Assembly: GCF_900452415.1 (NCBI RefSeq)
Contig: NZ_UGNX01000001.1
Span: 2,976,001 to 3,040,000, forward strand
Direction: 5' to 3'
Source: Legionella cincinnatiensis
GTDB lineage: Bacteria > Pseudomonadota > Gammaproteobacteria > Legionellales > Legionellaceae
Length of the DNA stretch: 64,000 bases
Shown here: piece by piece, positions 40,434 to 50,301 of the stretch
How positions within the stretch are numbered: position 1 is the stretch's first letter
How the letters are laid out: each line of letters begins with the position of its first letter
Translations under genes and position numbers: made by a program
The notes under the pieces: generated by a model
Database searches by the model: none
Told to the model about the DNA's origin: nothing
Seen by the model: the letters and a program-made list of their open reading frames with translations, nothing else

Positions 40434-40742
40434 TTAAGATCGAACAATGATGTCATTACGTACCCTTCTCACACCATCTACATTTGCAGCAATTGCTCCT
40501 GCACGTTGTTTTAATCGTTCAGTAGCCACAAAACCACTAAGTTGTACTTCATCTTTAAAGGTTTTTACTTGTATTGCTAAACCAGTAGTTCCTAATTGAT
40601 TCACTAACGTGGCTTTTACCTTAGTCGTTGTGGTAGAACTATCAAGAAATTCTCCTGTGCTTTCTCTACCTGGAGAAGCGACGCATGCTATAATTATTAT
40701 AGATAAAAGCACCACAACCATCATTTTCAGTGAGTTACGCAT
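40434..40742 (-). CDS. BON-domain lipoprotein
   Basis: A 102-residue exported protein starting at the ATG at 40742 (AGGGGG six bases upstream). A lipobox IIAC (about Cys20) follows the signal. One BON domain fills the rest: VKATLVNQLGTTGLAIQVKT, VQLSGFVATERLKQRA and VDGVRRVRNDI. BON proteins bind phospholipid and help keep the envelope intact. It is followed by glyA. Confidence 0.85.
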   Translation of the reverse strand: MRNSLKMMVVVLLSIIIIACVASPGRESTGEFLDSSTTTTKVKATLVNQLGTTGLAIQVKTFKDEVQLSGFVATERLKQRAGAIAANVDGVRRVRNDIIVRS

Positions 40743-40830
40743 CTCCAACCCCCTAAAGAAAAAACCCCATTAGACTACCACAAAATTTAATGGTATACGA
40801 ATTGTGAATACAAATTAGAACAAATCATAC

Positions 40831-41058
40831 TCAAGAAGAGTGTGCTTGAGGATTTTTAGAATCAACATTTACTTTTTTCACAGCTGGGCGATGACCATGC
40901 TTAGGATTTCGGTAATCATGGGGATGCTCATCAAAACCATATATTTCTGATCGAGGAGGAACAGAATGAAAATATCCAGCATCATAATATTCAGGCTGAG
41001 TCATTTTACAAGAAATCAAACTTGAGAGTAGTAAAAAACAAATCATCAAACGTTTCAT
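40831..41058 (-). CDS. Small lipoprotein
   Basis: A 75-residue protein with a lipoprotein signal (LISC, Cys17). The mature part is hydrophilic with many His, Pro and Asp residues (GFDEHPHDYRNPKHGHRP) and no known domain. It sits between two other small exported proteins. Confidence 0.65.
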   Translation of the reverse strand: MKRLMICFLLLSSLISCKMTQPEYYDAGYFHSVPPRSEIYGFDEHPHDYRNPKHGHRPAVKKVNVDSKNPQAHSS

Positions 41059-41076
41059 GAGCAGTTTCCCTCATAC

Positions 41077-41116
41077 AAAAAAGGGAAGTTGCATTAAAAT
41101 GCAGCTTCCCTTTTTG
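41077..41116 (-). terminator. Strong rho-independent terminator
   Basis: A 13-pair stem (one G-U pair) from GGGAAGTTGCAT (41083-41094) and ATGCAGCTTCCC (41099-41110) around loop TAAA, with A-runs and T-runs on each side. It terminates the 41141-41596 gene and could work in both directions. Confidence 0.88.
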
Positions 41117-41140
41117 CTAATAAGTAACCTTAATTCTTAC

Positions 41141-41596
41141 TTATTTTGCTGTTACTTCAACTTTAACATTTTTATCATTTTCGCTCTTATTAAGGCCATT
41201 AGCCAAGTAAGGGACGATTCGAATTGTAGAATTTACAGAAGTATATTGATCATAAATTACTACGTTATATGGGAAGCGTATCGATTCAATTGTAACACGC
41301 ATGCCAGAGTGGCAATAGCCATAATAAAATAAATCAATATAATGAGCTGAATCCAAGCGAGGAATCATAAAACCAGGTAAACCAATGCCATCATCGAAAA
41401 TACCATAGACATAAACATCATCATAAGATCTGTTTATCACTTCAATTTGGCAGTAACCTGGAACCATAGAAGGCTTAATGGCTGCACTCTTACTATTGTT
41501 AACTTCATTAGCTTTAGGATGCATATGTTGATTTGCTGCAATAGCATGACCAAACAATCCAAAACAAATAGCAAACAACAAGGACTTCAACTTCAT
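41141..41596 (-). CDS. Secreted hypothetical protein
   Basis: A 151-residue exported protein from the ATG at 41596, preceded by AAAGGAG at five bases. Signal peptide about 1-20 (cut after AIA). The mature part is beta-rich with a Tyr-rich segment around SYDDVYVYGIFDD and two cysteines (GYCQIEV and GYCHSG). I do not recognise the family. A strong terminator follows. Confidence 0.72.
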   Translation of the reverse strand: MKLKSLLFAICFGLFGHAIAANQHMHPKANEVNNSKSAAIKPSMVPGYCQIEVINRSYDDVYVYGIFDDGIGLPGFMIPRLDSAHYIDLFYYGYCHSGMRVTIESIRFPYNVVIYDQYTSVNSTIRIVPYLANGLNKSENDKNVKVEVTAK

Positions 41597-41801
41597 GGTT
41601 TCTCCTTTGATTGATGAAAGCCGCATAGTAGCAAAGTGTTGAATTTAGTCAATAGGATATTTTTGTAACCATGAAATATATTCTTAATAAATCTCATATC
41701 GATAAAATTGAATCACATAAAACAATTATAAAATTTATCTTTCGTGTTATATTTGGCAAACTTGAAAATTTGCCGTTTTCTAAAAATTCGGGGGAGCATT
41801 G

Positions 41802-43073
41802 ATGAAGTTAGTAAAAAAGCGAATGACCATTATGGGAATAATCTTACTGATTGTTTTCGGTGGGATCATTGCGTTTAACTTGATAAAAGCATTCTTGATC
41901 AAACGCTTTTTTGCAAACTATCAACCACCGGCTGTTTCTGTAGCTTCAGCGGTTGCAAAAGCAGTAGACTGGCAACCAACGATTAATGCAGTGGGTAATT
42001 TCGTAGCTATTAATGGGGTAGATGTAAACTCACAAGCATCAGGAAATGTCATTAAAATTGATTTTGAGTCTGGGCAGTTTGTTGATAAAGATGCACCATT
42101 GATCACAATTGATGACAGTGTTGATCAAGCAGTACTAAAGTTTAATCAAGCTGAACTCGCCATTAAAAATTTAAATTATCAACGCCAAAGTGATTTATAT
42201 AAACGTGGTGCATCACCCATATCTAATGTGGATGAAGCTAAAGCAAATCGCGATCAAGCTCAAGCTAAGTTAGAGCAAACTGAAGCACAAATAAAGCAAA
42301 AACATATTACTGCTCCTTTTGCAGGAAAATTAGGGATACGTCAGATCAATTTAGGACAATTTATCAGCCCAGGACAAACTTCGATTGTTTCCTTACAATC
42401 ACTTGATCCGCTGTATTTGCAATTTTATCTTCCAGAGCAACTTTATAAAAAGATAAAACCAAATCAAACCATTACATTTTCTGTAGAGGCATTTCCTCAT
42501 GCTCTTTTTGAAGCAAAGGTTACAGCAATTAACTCCAAAGTGGATCAAAACACTCATAATGTGCTCGTCCAAGGGACTCTTGCTAATTGCCCTACTTCAG
42601 CAATTAAAGATCCTGCAAAATCATCCCTAGTAAAAATTCGCAAAGAACATTTGGGAAATAAATTGATTGTTTCTTGTAATTCAGACCTTAACGCCCAAAA
42701 TAAAGTCCATAGTTTTACATTTGTTCCAGGAATGTTTGCTTCGATTGAGATAAACCAACCGTCTCTACCCAACACAATTATAGTTCCCTCTACCGCAATT
42801 TCTTACAGCTTATACGGCAACGCGGTCTATATTATCGAAAAGAATGCGGAGGGTAAGAAAAATAAAGATGGATCTGATCTTCTAACCGTTAAGCGTGTCT
42901 TTGTCACTGTAGGTGAACAACAGGGTAATTATACAGTCGTTAAAAAAGGGATTAAAGCAGGACAATTAGTAGTGAGCGCAGGGGAAATAAAATTACAAAA
43001 TGGCACTCCTGTATCAATCAATAATGAAGTCAAACTTGATGAAGTGAGTAATCCAGATATGTTAGGACAATAG
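41802..43073 (+). CDS. RND efflux periplasmic adaptor (membrane fusion protein)
   Basis: A 423-residue HlyD/AcrA-type adaptor from ATG 41802, with GGGGAG five bases upstream. One N-terminal membrane helix (about 10-30) replaces a lipid anchor. The lipoyl and hairpin regions are readable: VNSQASGNVIKIDFESGQFV, a coiled-coil with QAKLEQTEAQIKQK, and ITAPFAGKLGIRQINLGQF. It joins the inner-membrane pump encoded next to an outer-membrane channel, perhaps the tolC at 63033. Confidence 0.92.
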   Translation: MKLVKKRMTIMGIILLIVFGGIIAFNLIKAFLIKRFFANYQPPAVSVASAVAKAVDWQPTINAVGNFVAINGVDVNSQASGNVIKIDFESGQFVDKDAPLITIDDSVDQAVLKFNQAELAIKNLNYQRQSDLYKRGASPISNVDEAKANRDQAQAKLEQTEAQIKQKHITAPFAGKLGIRQINLGQFISPGQTSIVSLQSLDPLYLQFYLPEQLYKKIKPNQTITFSVEAFPHALFEAKVTAINSKVDQNTHNVLVQGTLANCPTSAIKDPAKSSLVKIRKEHLGNKLIVSCNSDLNAQNKVHSFTFVPGMFASIEINQPSLPNTIIVPSTAISYSLYGNAVYIIEKNAEGKKNKDGSDLLTVKRVFVTVGEQQGNYTVVKKGIKAGQLVVSAGEIKLQNGTPVSINNEVKLDEVSNPDMLGQ

Positions 43074-43096
43074 ACTCAAAATAACTTGTGTTCGAT

Positions 43097-43122
43097 ACAA
43101 AAGGCATAAAAATGCCTTTTGT
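43097..43122 (+). terminator. Hairpin between adaptor and pump genes
   Basis: A perfect 11-pair stem ACAAAAGGCAT/ATGCCTTTTGT (43097-43107 and 43112-43122) with loop AAAA lies 24 bases after the adaptor stop. The T-run is within the stem rather than after it. It may attenuate read-through into the pump gene or protect the adaptor message. Confidence 0.5.
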
Positions 43123-43183
43123 GTTGCTAGCAGAAGTTTATGCGCGCATCGTCTGTTACAGAATTTTTTAATCAGGAAAAGTT

Positions 43184-46100
43184 ATGAAATTTACCGATCT
43201 CTTTATCAAACGGCCTGTGCTTGCCATGGTAATTAGTTTGCTTATTTTTCTTTTTGGTATTAATGCCATTTACAATATGCAAATTCGCCAATATCCTCGT
43301 ATGGATAATACAGTGATTACCATTATGACTGGTTATCCAGGAGCTGATGCAGATCTCATCGCGGGTTTTATTACTTCTCCTATAGAAAAGGCCGTAGCCA
43401 GCGCTGAAGGTATCGATTACATGACTTCTTCAAGCACCCAAGGCTTAAGTACAATTACATTAAATATTAAATTAAATTTCGATCCACAAATTGCCTTTAC
43501 CGATGTAATGAGTAAAGTGCAACAAACAATCAACCAACTTCCCAAAGAATCTCAGCAACCCGTTATTCTAAAAACATCCGATGCTTCCACGGCATTGATG
43601 TACATCAGTTTGGATAGTACCCAAATGACACCCCAGCAAATCACTGATTATGCAACCCGTGTGGTACAACCGCAACTGCAAACAGTAGATGGGGTAGCCA
43701 AAGCGGACATCCTCGGAGGCTCTACTTACTCGATGCGTATTTTTCTTGACCCAAAAAAAATGGCTGCATTGGGTGTTGCACCTTCTGATGTATCGGCGGT
43801 GCTTGCTAAAAACAATTTCTTAACCGCAGCGGGGAATACAAAAGGAGAATATGTAGCACTCAGCATTACGGCAAAAACAGATCTAAATAGTGCAACCCAA
43901 TTCAGTAACCTTATTGTCAAAAGTGATAAAGGCTCTATAGTGCGCTTACGAGATATTGGAACAATAGAGTTAGGTTCGCAAAGTTATGATTCCTCAGTAA
44001 CCTTTAACGGAAAAAAAGCGGTATTCATTTCTATAACACCCACTCCAACAGCGAACCCTCTAACCGTGATCAGTGCTGTTAGGAAGATGTTGCCTTCTGT
44101 GATCAAGGAATTCCCTCCTTCTTTAACAGGAACAATAGTCTATGATGCAACGGCGTTTATCAGAGCTTCTCTGGACGAAGTAACACATACTATTATTGAA
44201 GCTGCTTTAATTGTTATTGTGGTCATCTTTTTATTCTTAGGCTCTATTCGCTCTGTTTTTATTCCTATAGTGACCATTCCTTTATCATTGGTAGGTGTGT
44301 GTACCCTCATGCTTATACTGGGATACAGTATTAATTTATTGACTTTGCTTGCTTTTGTTTTAGCGATCGGTTTAGTTGTGGACGATGCAATTGTAGTGGT
44401 TGAAAACGTACACCGTCATATAGAGGAAGGGAAAACCCCTTTTGACGCTGCGATGATAGGCGCACGAGAGATTGCGACACCTGTTATTGCGATGACGATA
44501 ACACTTGCTGCAGTTTATGCACCTATTGGCTTTATGGGGGGGCTGACTGGCGCTTTATTTAAAGAATTTGCTTTTACCTTAGCAAGTGCAGTAATTATTT
44601 CTGGGATCATTGCGTTGACTTTATCGCCAATGATGTGCTCTAAAGTTTTATCTAAAGACATAACGAGCGGTAAGTTTGTCCATTTTCTTGATAATTTTTT
44701 TAATAAACTTAAATCAAAATATCAAAAAGCATTACATAGTTTACTCGACACTCGTGTGATTATGCTCTATTTTGCCGCGGTTGTGATTCTGATGCTTCCT
44801 TATCTCTATACCCATACTGCAGCAGAAACAGCACCCGATGAGGACCAAGGCTTCTTTTTTGTCATGGCAATGATCCCTCAATATGCAACACTTAATTATA
44901 TTGAAGCATTTACCAAACCTTTTGACGAAATTTATAAAAGTTTTCCTGAGGCAGAAAATTACTTTACTGTAAATAATAATCAGCCTATATCCGGTATGGT
45001 ACTTAAGCCCTGGAATGAACGCCAAAAAAGCCAATTTGCTTTGAAACAACCCTTACAAGATAAGTTATCCAATGTCGCAGGATTAAATGCTTTTGCTATT
45101 GTTCCTCCTCCTCTTCCTGGTGGTGGTGGAGGAACACCTGTTCAATTTGTTATCAAAACAACAAATGATTTTCAGAGTTTGCTTGATGTATCTAACAAAC
45201 TTACTGAAAAAGCCAAAAAAAGTGGCTTATTTATCTATGTAGATAATTCACTTAAATTCAACCAACCTCAAATTGTAATGAATATTAATCGCTCTAAAGC
45301 ATCAGAAATGGGATTAGACATGCAAGCGGTTGGCAGTAGTTTAACGAGCGCTCTATCAGGTAATTATGTCAATTATTTTAATCTTGAGGGACGTAGTTAT
45401 CAGGTGATACCCCAGTTAAGTCGTTCCTTTCGTATGAGTCCAGAAGAATTAGGACAAATTTATGTACGAACCATTAATGGCACTATGGTTCCACTCTCAA
45501 CTGTAGTAACCTTGGTAGAAAAAACCGTACCAAATGCAGCTTCGCATTTTCAACAAATGAACTCGGCAACCATTCAAGCAGTAATGATGCCAGGAAAAAC
45601 CTTAGGTGAAGGATTACAATTTTTACAAAAAGAAGCAGATCAAGTATTACCCAAAGGATTTTCTTATGATTATGGTGGCGAATCAAGACAGTTTATGCAA
45701 GAAGGTAATGCATTGCTCTTTGCTTTTGTTTTTGCAATCATAATTATATTCTTAGTACTTTCTGCTCAATATGAAAGCTTTCGCGATCCACTTATTGTCT
45801 TAATTAGTGTCCCTATGTCGATTTGTGGTGCCTTGATTCCTTTAAATTTAGGATTAGCAAGCATTAACATTTATACCCAAGTCGGTTTAATCACCCTCAT
45901 TGGCTTAATCTCAAAGCATGGAATTTTAATTGTAGACTTTGCCAATCAATTACAACGAGAAAAAAATCTTGATAAGCGAGCTGCCGTAGAAGAAGCTGCT
46001 GGAATTAGATTAAGACCCATTCTCATGACCACCGCTGCAATGGTATTCGGAGTTTTGCCACTTTTAATTGCCAGTGGTGCTGGTGCTGTGAGTCGCTTTG

Positions 46101-46270
46101 ACATTGGGCTAGTTATCGCAACAGGATTACTCATAGGAACTGGATTCACCTTATTTGTGGTCCCTACCTTATATACTTATCTTGCCGAAGACCATCGTTC
46201 AAAAACATCTGAACCTCAATTTGATGAAGCAAGAATTCCTGATGTGCACTTGCCTAATCAACATCATTAA
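43184..46270 (+). CDS. RND multidrug efflux pump, inner-membrane permease
   Basis: A 1028-residue HAE1-type RND transporter (AcrB/MexF-like). The layout is standard: first helix, large periplasmic loop, six helices, second loop, last helices. The proton-relay aspartates are in GLVVDDAIVVVENVHRH near residue 400-416. The start is preceded by AGGAAAAG. It works with the adaptor 110 bases upstream; a third channel component is not adjacent. The substrate cannot be deduced. Confidence 0.95.
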   Translation: MKFTDLFIKRPVLAMVISLLIFLFGINAIYNMQIRQYPRMDNTVITIMTGYPGADADLIAGFITSPIEKAVASAEGIDYMTSSSTQGLSTITLNIKLNFDPQIAFTDVMSKVQQTINQLPKESQQPVILKTSDASTALMYISLDSTQMTPQQITDYATRVVQPQLQTVDGVAKADILGGSTYSMRIFLDPKKMAALGVAPSDVSAVLAKNNFLTAAGNTKGEYVALSITAKTDLNSATQFSNLIVKSDKGSIVRLRDIGTIELGSQSYDSSVTFNGKKAVFISITPTPTANPLTVISAVRKMLPSVIKEFPPSLTGTIVYDATAFIRASLDEVTHTIIEAALIVIVVIFLFLGSIRSVFIPIVTIPLSLVGVCTLMLILGYSINLLTLLAFVLAIGLVVDDAIVVVENVHRHIEEGKTPFDAAMIGAREIATPVIAMTITLAAVYAPIGFMGGLTGALFKEFAFTLASAVIISGIIALTLSPMMCSKVLSKDITSGKFVHFLDNFFNKLKSKYQKALHSLLDTRVIMLYFAAVVILMLPYLYTHTAAETAPDEDQGFFFVMAMIPQYATLNYIEAFTKPFDEIYKSFPEAENYFTVNNNQPISGMVLKPWNERQKSQFALKQPLQDKLSNVAGLNAFAIVPPPLPGGGGGTPVQFVIKTTNDFQSLLDVSNKLTEKAKKSGLFIYVDNSLKFNQPQIVMNINRSKASEMGLDMQAVGSSLTSALSGNYVNYFNLEGRSYQVIPQLSRSFRMSPEELGQIYVRTINGTMVPLSTVVTLVEKTVPNAASHFQQMNSATIQAVMMPGKTLGEGLQFLQKEADQVLPKGFSYDYGGESRQFMQEGNALLFAFVFAIIIIFLVLSAQYESFRDPLIVLISVPMSICGALIPLNLGLASINIYTQVGLITLIGLISKHGILIVDFANQLQREKNLDKRAAVEEAAGIRLRPILMTTAAMVFGVLPLLIASGAGAVSRFDIGLVIATGLLIGTGFTLFVVPTLYTYLAEDHRSKTSEPQFDEARIPDVHLPNQHH

Positions 46271-46339
46271 ATAAGGTGAATTTCTACCTAGATCTATTCA
46301 GGATGAGGAAGCACTGCCCTTGACTATAAGAGACACTCG

Positions 46340-46366
46340 ACGTCCCGCGGCTTGTGCACGGGACGT
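46340..46366. repeat. GC-rich hairpin after the pump gene
   Basis: ACGTCCCG (46340-46347) pairs with CGGGACGT (46359-46366). It is preceded by GATGAGGAAGCACTG, an echo of the family 1 core GCTGAGGAAGC. It could be an element fragment or a terminator stem without T-run. Confidence 0.45.
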
Positions 46367-46394
46367 AGGAATAAGAATAAATTCCTTAAGTTAA

Positions 46395-46586
46395 CCAGTT
46401 ATGGATAAAGATATAATTATAACGAGTCTCTATCACGAGCCGTTCGAGCTGAGGAAGCATTTATGCTCTCTCGAAACCTTGGCATCGGGTTCGAAAGTAC
46501 CTACCAAGGCTTCGAGACGGCGCTGGTGCGCCTCCTCAGCCCGAACGGGTCGAAGTAATAACTCGATCTCTTATCCATAATTGACG
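46395..46586. mobile_element. Family 1 palindromic element, tandem copy 1
   Basis: A 192-bp element between direct repeats TTAAGTTAA at 46386-46394 and 46587-46595. Ends: CCAGTTATGGATAAAG on the left, CTTATCCATAATTGACG on the right. Inner arms GAGCCGTTCGAGCTGAGGAAGC (in part) and its complement near 46530; centre ACCTTGG/CCAAGGCTTCGAGA. No coding capacity. Confidence 0.85.
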
Positions 46587-46595
46587 TTAAGTTAA

Positions 46596-46789
46596 CGTGA
46601 GTATCGTATAAGCGAACGTGGATTTACTCCGAACCGTTCGGGCTGAGGAAGCGCGTAGCGTTGTCTCGAAGCCTTAGTATGAATTTTCACATTCTGTGCT
46701 AAGGCTTCGAGAGAGCATAAATGCTTCCTCAGCCCGAACGGTTCAGGGCAAAGACTGGATCTAAAAAGATTCTTTATCCGACACTCACG
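46596..46789. mobile_element. Family 1 palindromic element, tandem copy 2
   Basis: A 194-bp element between direct repeats TTAAGTTAA at 46587-46595 (shared with the copy on its left) and 46790-46798. Ends: CGTGAGTATCGTATAAG and CTTTATCCGACACTCACG. Arms GAACCGTTCGGGCTGAGG near 46642 and CCTCAGCCCGAACGGTTC near 46728 pair; centre TCTCGAAGCCTTAG/CTAAGGCTTCGAGA. Confidence 0.87.
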
Positions 46790-46798
46790 TTAAGTTAA

Positions 46799-46885
46799 TG
46801 GCAGTGAGGCCGAGGAGATGCGCCCGCATCGTCGCTAAGCATACCAAAGCTTAGCGACAACAGCATAAATGCCTCCGTGAGGTAA
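46799..46885. repeat. Third palindrome of the cluster
   Basis: Directly after the last TTAAGTTAA, GTCGCTAAGC (46831-46840) pairs with GCTTAGCGAC (46849-46858); flanking GCCGAGGAGATGCG and GCATAAATGCCTCCGTGAGG echo the family 1 arms. It looks like a diverged or partial relative. From 46886 to 47037 only the valS leader remains, in which I see no certain promoter. Confidence 0.45.
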
Positions 46886-47037
46886 TATTTGCTTTCTTAT
46901 CCCATAACCAACCTAGTGTGACCCTTGCATTTAGCACCGAAAAACGCCAGTATAGTCGCCCCAACTGCGCACATCCTTGCTCAACTTATTAAATAATTTG
47001 TGATACCATTTCTAGTTTTATCAGTACAGGTTTAATT

Positions 47038-49803
47038 ATGGATAAAATCTATTCCCCAGAAGCAATTGAAAAAGCGCGCTACAAGCATTGGGAAAATCAT
47101 CATTATTTTCAACCTCATGGTGACGGCCAAAAATTTTGTATCATGCTCCCACCTCCTAATGTCACTGGTAGCTTACATATGGGGCATGGTTTTCAGCACA
47201 CAATTATGGATGCATTAACTCGTTATCACCGAATGTTAGGTGATAAAACGTTGTGGCAACCTGGAACTGATCATGCAGGTATTTCAACTCAACTTGTGGT
47301 GGAGCGACAACTTGAAGCATCAGGCATTTCTAGAAAAGATCTCACTCGTGATCAATTTCTCCAACGTGTGTGGCAATGGAAAAACGAATCGGGCAATACC
47401 ATAACCCAACAAATGCGACGTTTAGGTGCGTCAGTTGACTGGAGTCGCGAACGATTTACCATGGATGAAGGATTGTCTGCTGCTGTGCAAAAGGTATTTG
47501 TACAACTTTATGATGAAGGGTTAATTTATAGAGGTACCCGTTTGGTAAATTGGGATCCTAAGTTAGGTACTGCTGTATCAGACCTTGAGGTAATTTCAGA
47601 AGAGGAAGATGGCTTTCTTTGGCATATTCGTTACCCAATCGTGAATTCAACAGAGTTTCTGATTGTTGCTACCACGAGACCTGAAACAATGTTAGGTGAT
47701 ACAGCTGTTGCTGTACATCCCGAAGATTCAAGATTTAAACATCTTATTGGACAAGAGGTACAACTGCCTCTTTGCGACAGAACTATTCCCATTATTGCTG
47801 ATGAATATGTTGATAAAGAATTCGGAAGCGGTTGTGTTAAAATTACACCAGCCCATGATTTTAATGATCATGAAGTAGGTAAGCGTCATCAACTACCCTT
47901 AATCAATATATTCACTAAAAAAGGCTCTATTAATAAAAATGCCCCCATAAAATATCAAGGCATGGATCGATTTGTCGCGAGAGAACAAATCATTAAAGAT
48001 TTAACCGCAATCGATTTATTACTTAAAACAGAACCACATAAACTCAAAGTTCCCCGCGGCGAAAAATCAAATGTCATTATTGAACCGCTTTTAACCGATC
48101 AATGGTATGTTAAAACTCAACCTTTGGCAGAGCCAGCTATTGCTGCAGTACAAAACGGTGATATTCGTTTTATACCCGAAACATGGACGAAAACTTATTT
48201 TCAATGGATGAATAATATTGAAGATTGGTGCATTAGCCGTCAATTATGGTGGGGACATCGAATCCCTGCCTGGTATGACAATAATGGTAATGTATACGTA
48301 GGCTATAGTGAAAATGATGTACGCTTTAAGTATAAAATTAAAGACTCTACGGTACTAAAACAAGATGAAGATGTCCTTGACACTTGGTTTTCCTCGGCTC
48401 TCTGGCCTTTTTCCACTCTAGGTTGGCCTGAGCGTACCCCTGAATTGGAACAATTCTATCCAACTTCTGTCCTAGTTACCGGTTTTGACATTATCTTTTT
48501 TTGGGTAGCTCGTATGATTATGATGGGCTTAAAATTTACAGGTAAGATTCCTTTTAAAGAAGTATTCATTACCGGCCTCATCCGTGATAGTGAAGGGCAT
48601 AAAATGTCCAAATCAAAAGGGAACGTACTTGATCCTTTAGATATTGTTGATGGTATTGATCTTGAATCATTAATTGCAAAACGAACATCTAATTTAATGC
48701 TTGAATCAGTTCGCGATAAAATCGTTAAGGCTACACGTAAAGAATTTCCAGAAGGCATTAGTGCCTATGGGACAGATGCACTTCGCTTTACATATTGCTC
48801 ACTTGCATCAACAGGACGTAATGTACGTTTTGATATAGGTCGTGTTGAAGGATATCGAAACTTCTGTAATAAACTATGGAATGCTGCACGATATGTCTTA
48901 TTGAATACAGATGAAGAGCAAATTGATTTCGGAGATGGAGCATTTCAGTACAGCCCTGCCGATCAATGGATTCTATCTCGCTTACAACGCACCATAAGCA
49001 AAGTTCACCATTATTTTGAAACCTATCGATTTGATTTATTATCAAACACTATTTATGAATTTGTCTGGCATGAATATTGTGACTGGTACTTAGAATTATC
49101 TAAGCCTATATTACAAGATGAACATGCATTGAGCGCCTTGAAAAGAGGAACACGAAAGACACTCATTCATGTCTTGGATCAAATTCTAAAAATGTTGCAT
49201 CCGTTAATGCCATTTATTACCGAAGAAATTTGGCAACGAACCACAAAATTAACCAGTGAGAATGGTGCAAGCATCATGGTCAGCGCCTATCCTCAGGTCA
49301 ATGAAGAGTTTATTGATAATACTATTGAAGAAGAGTTAGAGTGGTTAAAATCAGCGATTCAAGCAGTACGTACCATACGCAGTGAAATGTCGATTTCACC
49401 AGCCAAGTATATTCCACTTTATATTCGTAATATTACACCAATACTCAAAGAGCGTTTAGAAAAGTACCAAGATACTTTCAAAGCATTGGGTAAATTAAAC
49501 CATATTCATTGCCTTAATCCGGATGAAAAAGCCCCTGTCTCAGCAACAGCAGTATTGAACGAAATTGAATTACTCATTCCGATGGCTGATTTAATTGATA
49601 AGGAAGCTGAATTAACTCGACTCGCAAAAGAATTAGCGAAATTGGACAAAGACATCAGCCTTGCTGAAGGTAAATTAAATAATCCTAAATTCACGGATAA
49701 GGCACCTGCAGAAATTATTGCCAAGGAACAAGAAAAATTCACTCAGGCACAGCAGGCTAAAGAAAAATTATTAGAACATAAAACAAGGATAGAGTCGCTG
49801 TAA
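47038..49803 (+). CDS. valS: Valyl-tRNA synthetase
   Basis: A 921-residue class I synthetase. HMGH is at residues 47-50 and KMSKS at 522-526; an editing domain lies between ([15 protein letters not shown] near 205). The C-terminal coiled-coil arm (about 860-921, Lys/Glu/Ala-rich) contacts tRNA. The upstream gap is full of palindromic elements, so its promoter must lie in the last 150 bases or beyond them. Confidence 0.97.
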   Translation: MDKIYSPEAIEKARYKHWENHHYFQPHGDGQKFCIMLPPPNVTGSLHMGHGFQHTIMDALTRYHRMLGDKTLWQPGTDHAGISTQLVVERQLEASGISRKDLTRDQFLQRVWQWKNESGNTITQQMRRLGASVDWSRERFTMDEGLSAAVQKVFVQLYDEGLIYRGTRLVNWDPKLGTAVSDLEVISEEEDGFLWHIRYPIVNSTEFLIVATTRPETMLGDTAVAVHPEDSRFKHLIGQEVQLPLCDRTIPIIADEYVDKEFGSGCVKITPAHDFNDHEVGKRHQLPLINIFTKKGSINKNAPIKYQGMDRFVAREQIIKDLTAIDLLLKTEPHKLKVPRGEKSNVIIEPLLTDQWYVKTQPLAEPAIAAVQNGDIRFIPETWTKTYFQWMNNIEDWCISRQLWWGHRIPAWYDNNGNVYVGYSENDVRFKYKIKDSTVLKQDEDVLDTWFSSALWPFSTLGWPERTPELEQFYPTSVLVTGFDIIFFWVARMIMMGLKFTGKIPFKEVFITGLIRDSEGHKMSKSKGNVLDPLDIVDGIDLESLIAKRTSNLMLESVRDKIVKATRKEFPEGISAYGTDALRFTYCSLASTGRNVRFDIGRVEGYRNFCNKLWNAARYVLLNTDEEQIDFGDGAFQYSPADQWILSRLQRTISKVHHYFETYRFDLLSNTIYEFVWHEYCDWYLELSKPILQDEHALSALKRGTRKTLIHVLDQILKMLHPLMPFITEEIWQRTTKLTSENGASIMVSAYPQVNEEFIDNTIEEELEWLKSAIQAVRTIRSEMSISPAKYIPLYIRNITPILKERLEKYQDTFKALGKLNHIHCLNPDEKAPVSATAVLNEIELLIPMADLIDKEAELTRLAKELAKLDKDISLAEGKLNNPKFTDKAPAEIIAKEQEKFTQAQQAKEKLLEHKTRIESL

Positions 49804-49818
49804 ACTGGAGCACTACTG

Positions 49819-50211
49819 ATGGTTACAAACAAATTAAACTACGAATATCACCATATGGGCATACCCACCTCTACGCCTATGCCAAATGAAAAATATAGTT
49901 CTACATTTAAAATGTATACAACAGATGGTAACAATCCTTTCCGGATCCAATGGCATCGTTTTGAAGAAGACTGCCCATTGCATCCGCTTATTCAATCGAC
50001 TCCACATGTGGCATTTAAAGTAAGGAGTATTGATGAGGCTATTGCAGGAAGAACTGTTTTACTCGAACCTTATTATCCTTTCGCTGGTTTTCGCGTTGCA
50101 ATGGTGGAAATTGATGGTGCTCCCGTAGAGTTCATTGAAACGACATTAAGCGAAGAAGAAATTTGGGGTAACTCTCATAAAGGTTCTGTGATTTATCCTG
50201 AAAGAGAGTAA
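49819..50211 (+). CDS. VOC-fold (glyoxalase-like) hypothetical protein
   Basis: A 130-residue protein with the pattern of one VOC/glyoxalase module pair: YEYHHMGIPT at the start, HVAFKVRSIDEAI in the middle and VEIDGAPVEFIET near the end, supplying His and Glu that could bind a metal. The function is unknown. It begins 15 bases after the valS stop with a GGAG site, so it is probably co-transcribed with valS. Confidence 0.78.
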   Translation: MVTNKLNYEYHHMGIPTSTPMPNEKYSSTFKMYTTDGNNPFRIQWHRFEEDCPLHPLIQSTPHVAFKVRSIDEAIAGRTVLLEPYYPFAGFRVAMVEIDGAPVEFIETTLSEEEIWGNSHKGSVIYPERE

Positions 50212-50301
50212 AGGCTCCAGTTACAGAAAAAAATGTAAGCGCTCACGCCTCATGCACCGAAAGGCTGCATTTGGCTTTGGAGTGTACGTATACTCAATTG
50301 C

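Noticed and set aside
46271..47037. Repeat cluster considered as a CRISPR array or small-RNA locus
   Set aside because: The units are long palindromes with target duplications, not short direct repeats with spacers, and I see no promoter-terminator pair for a small RNA.
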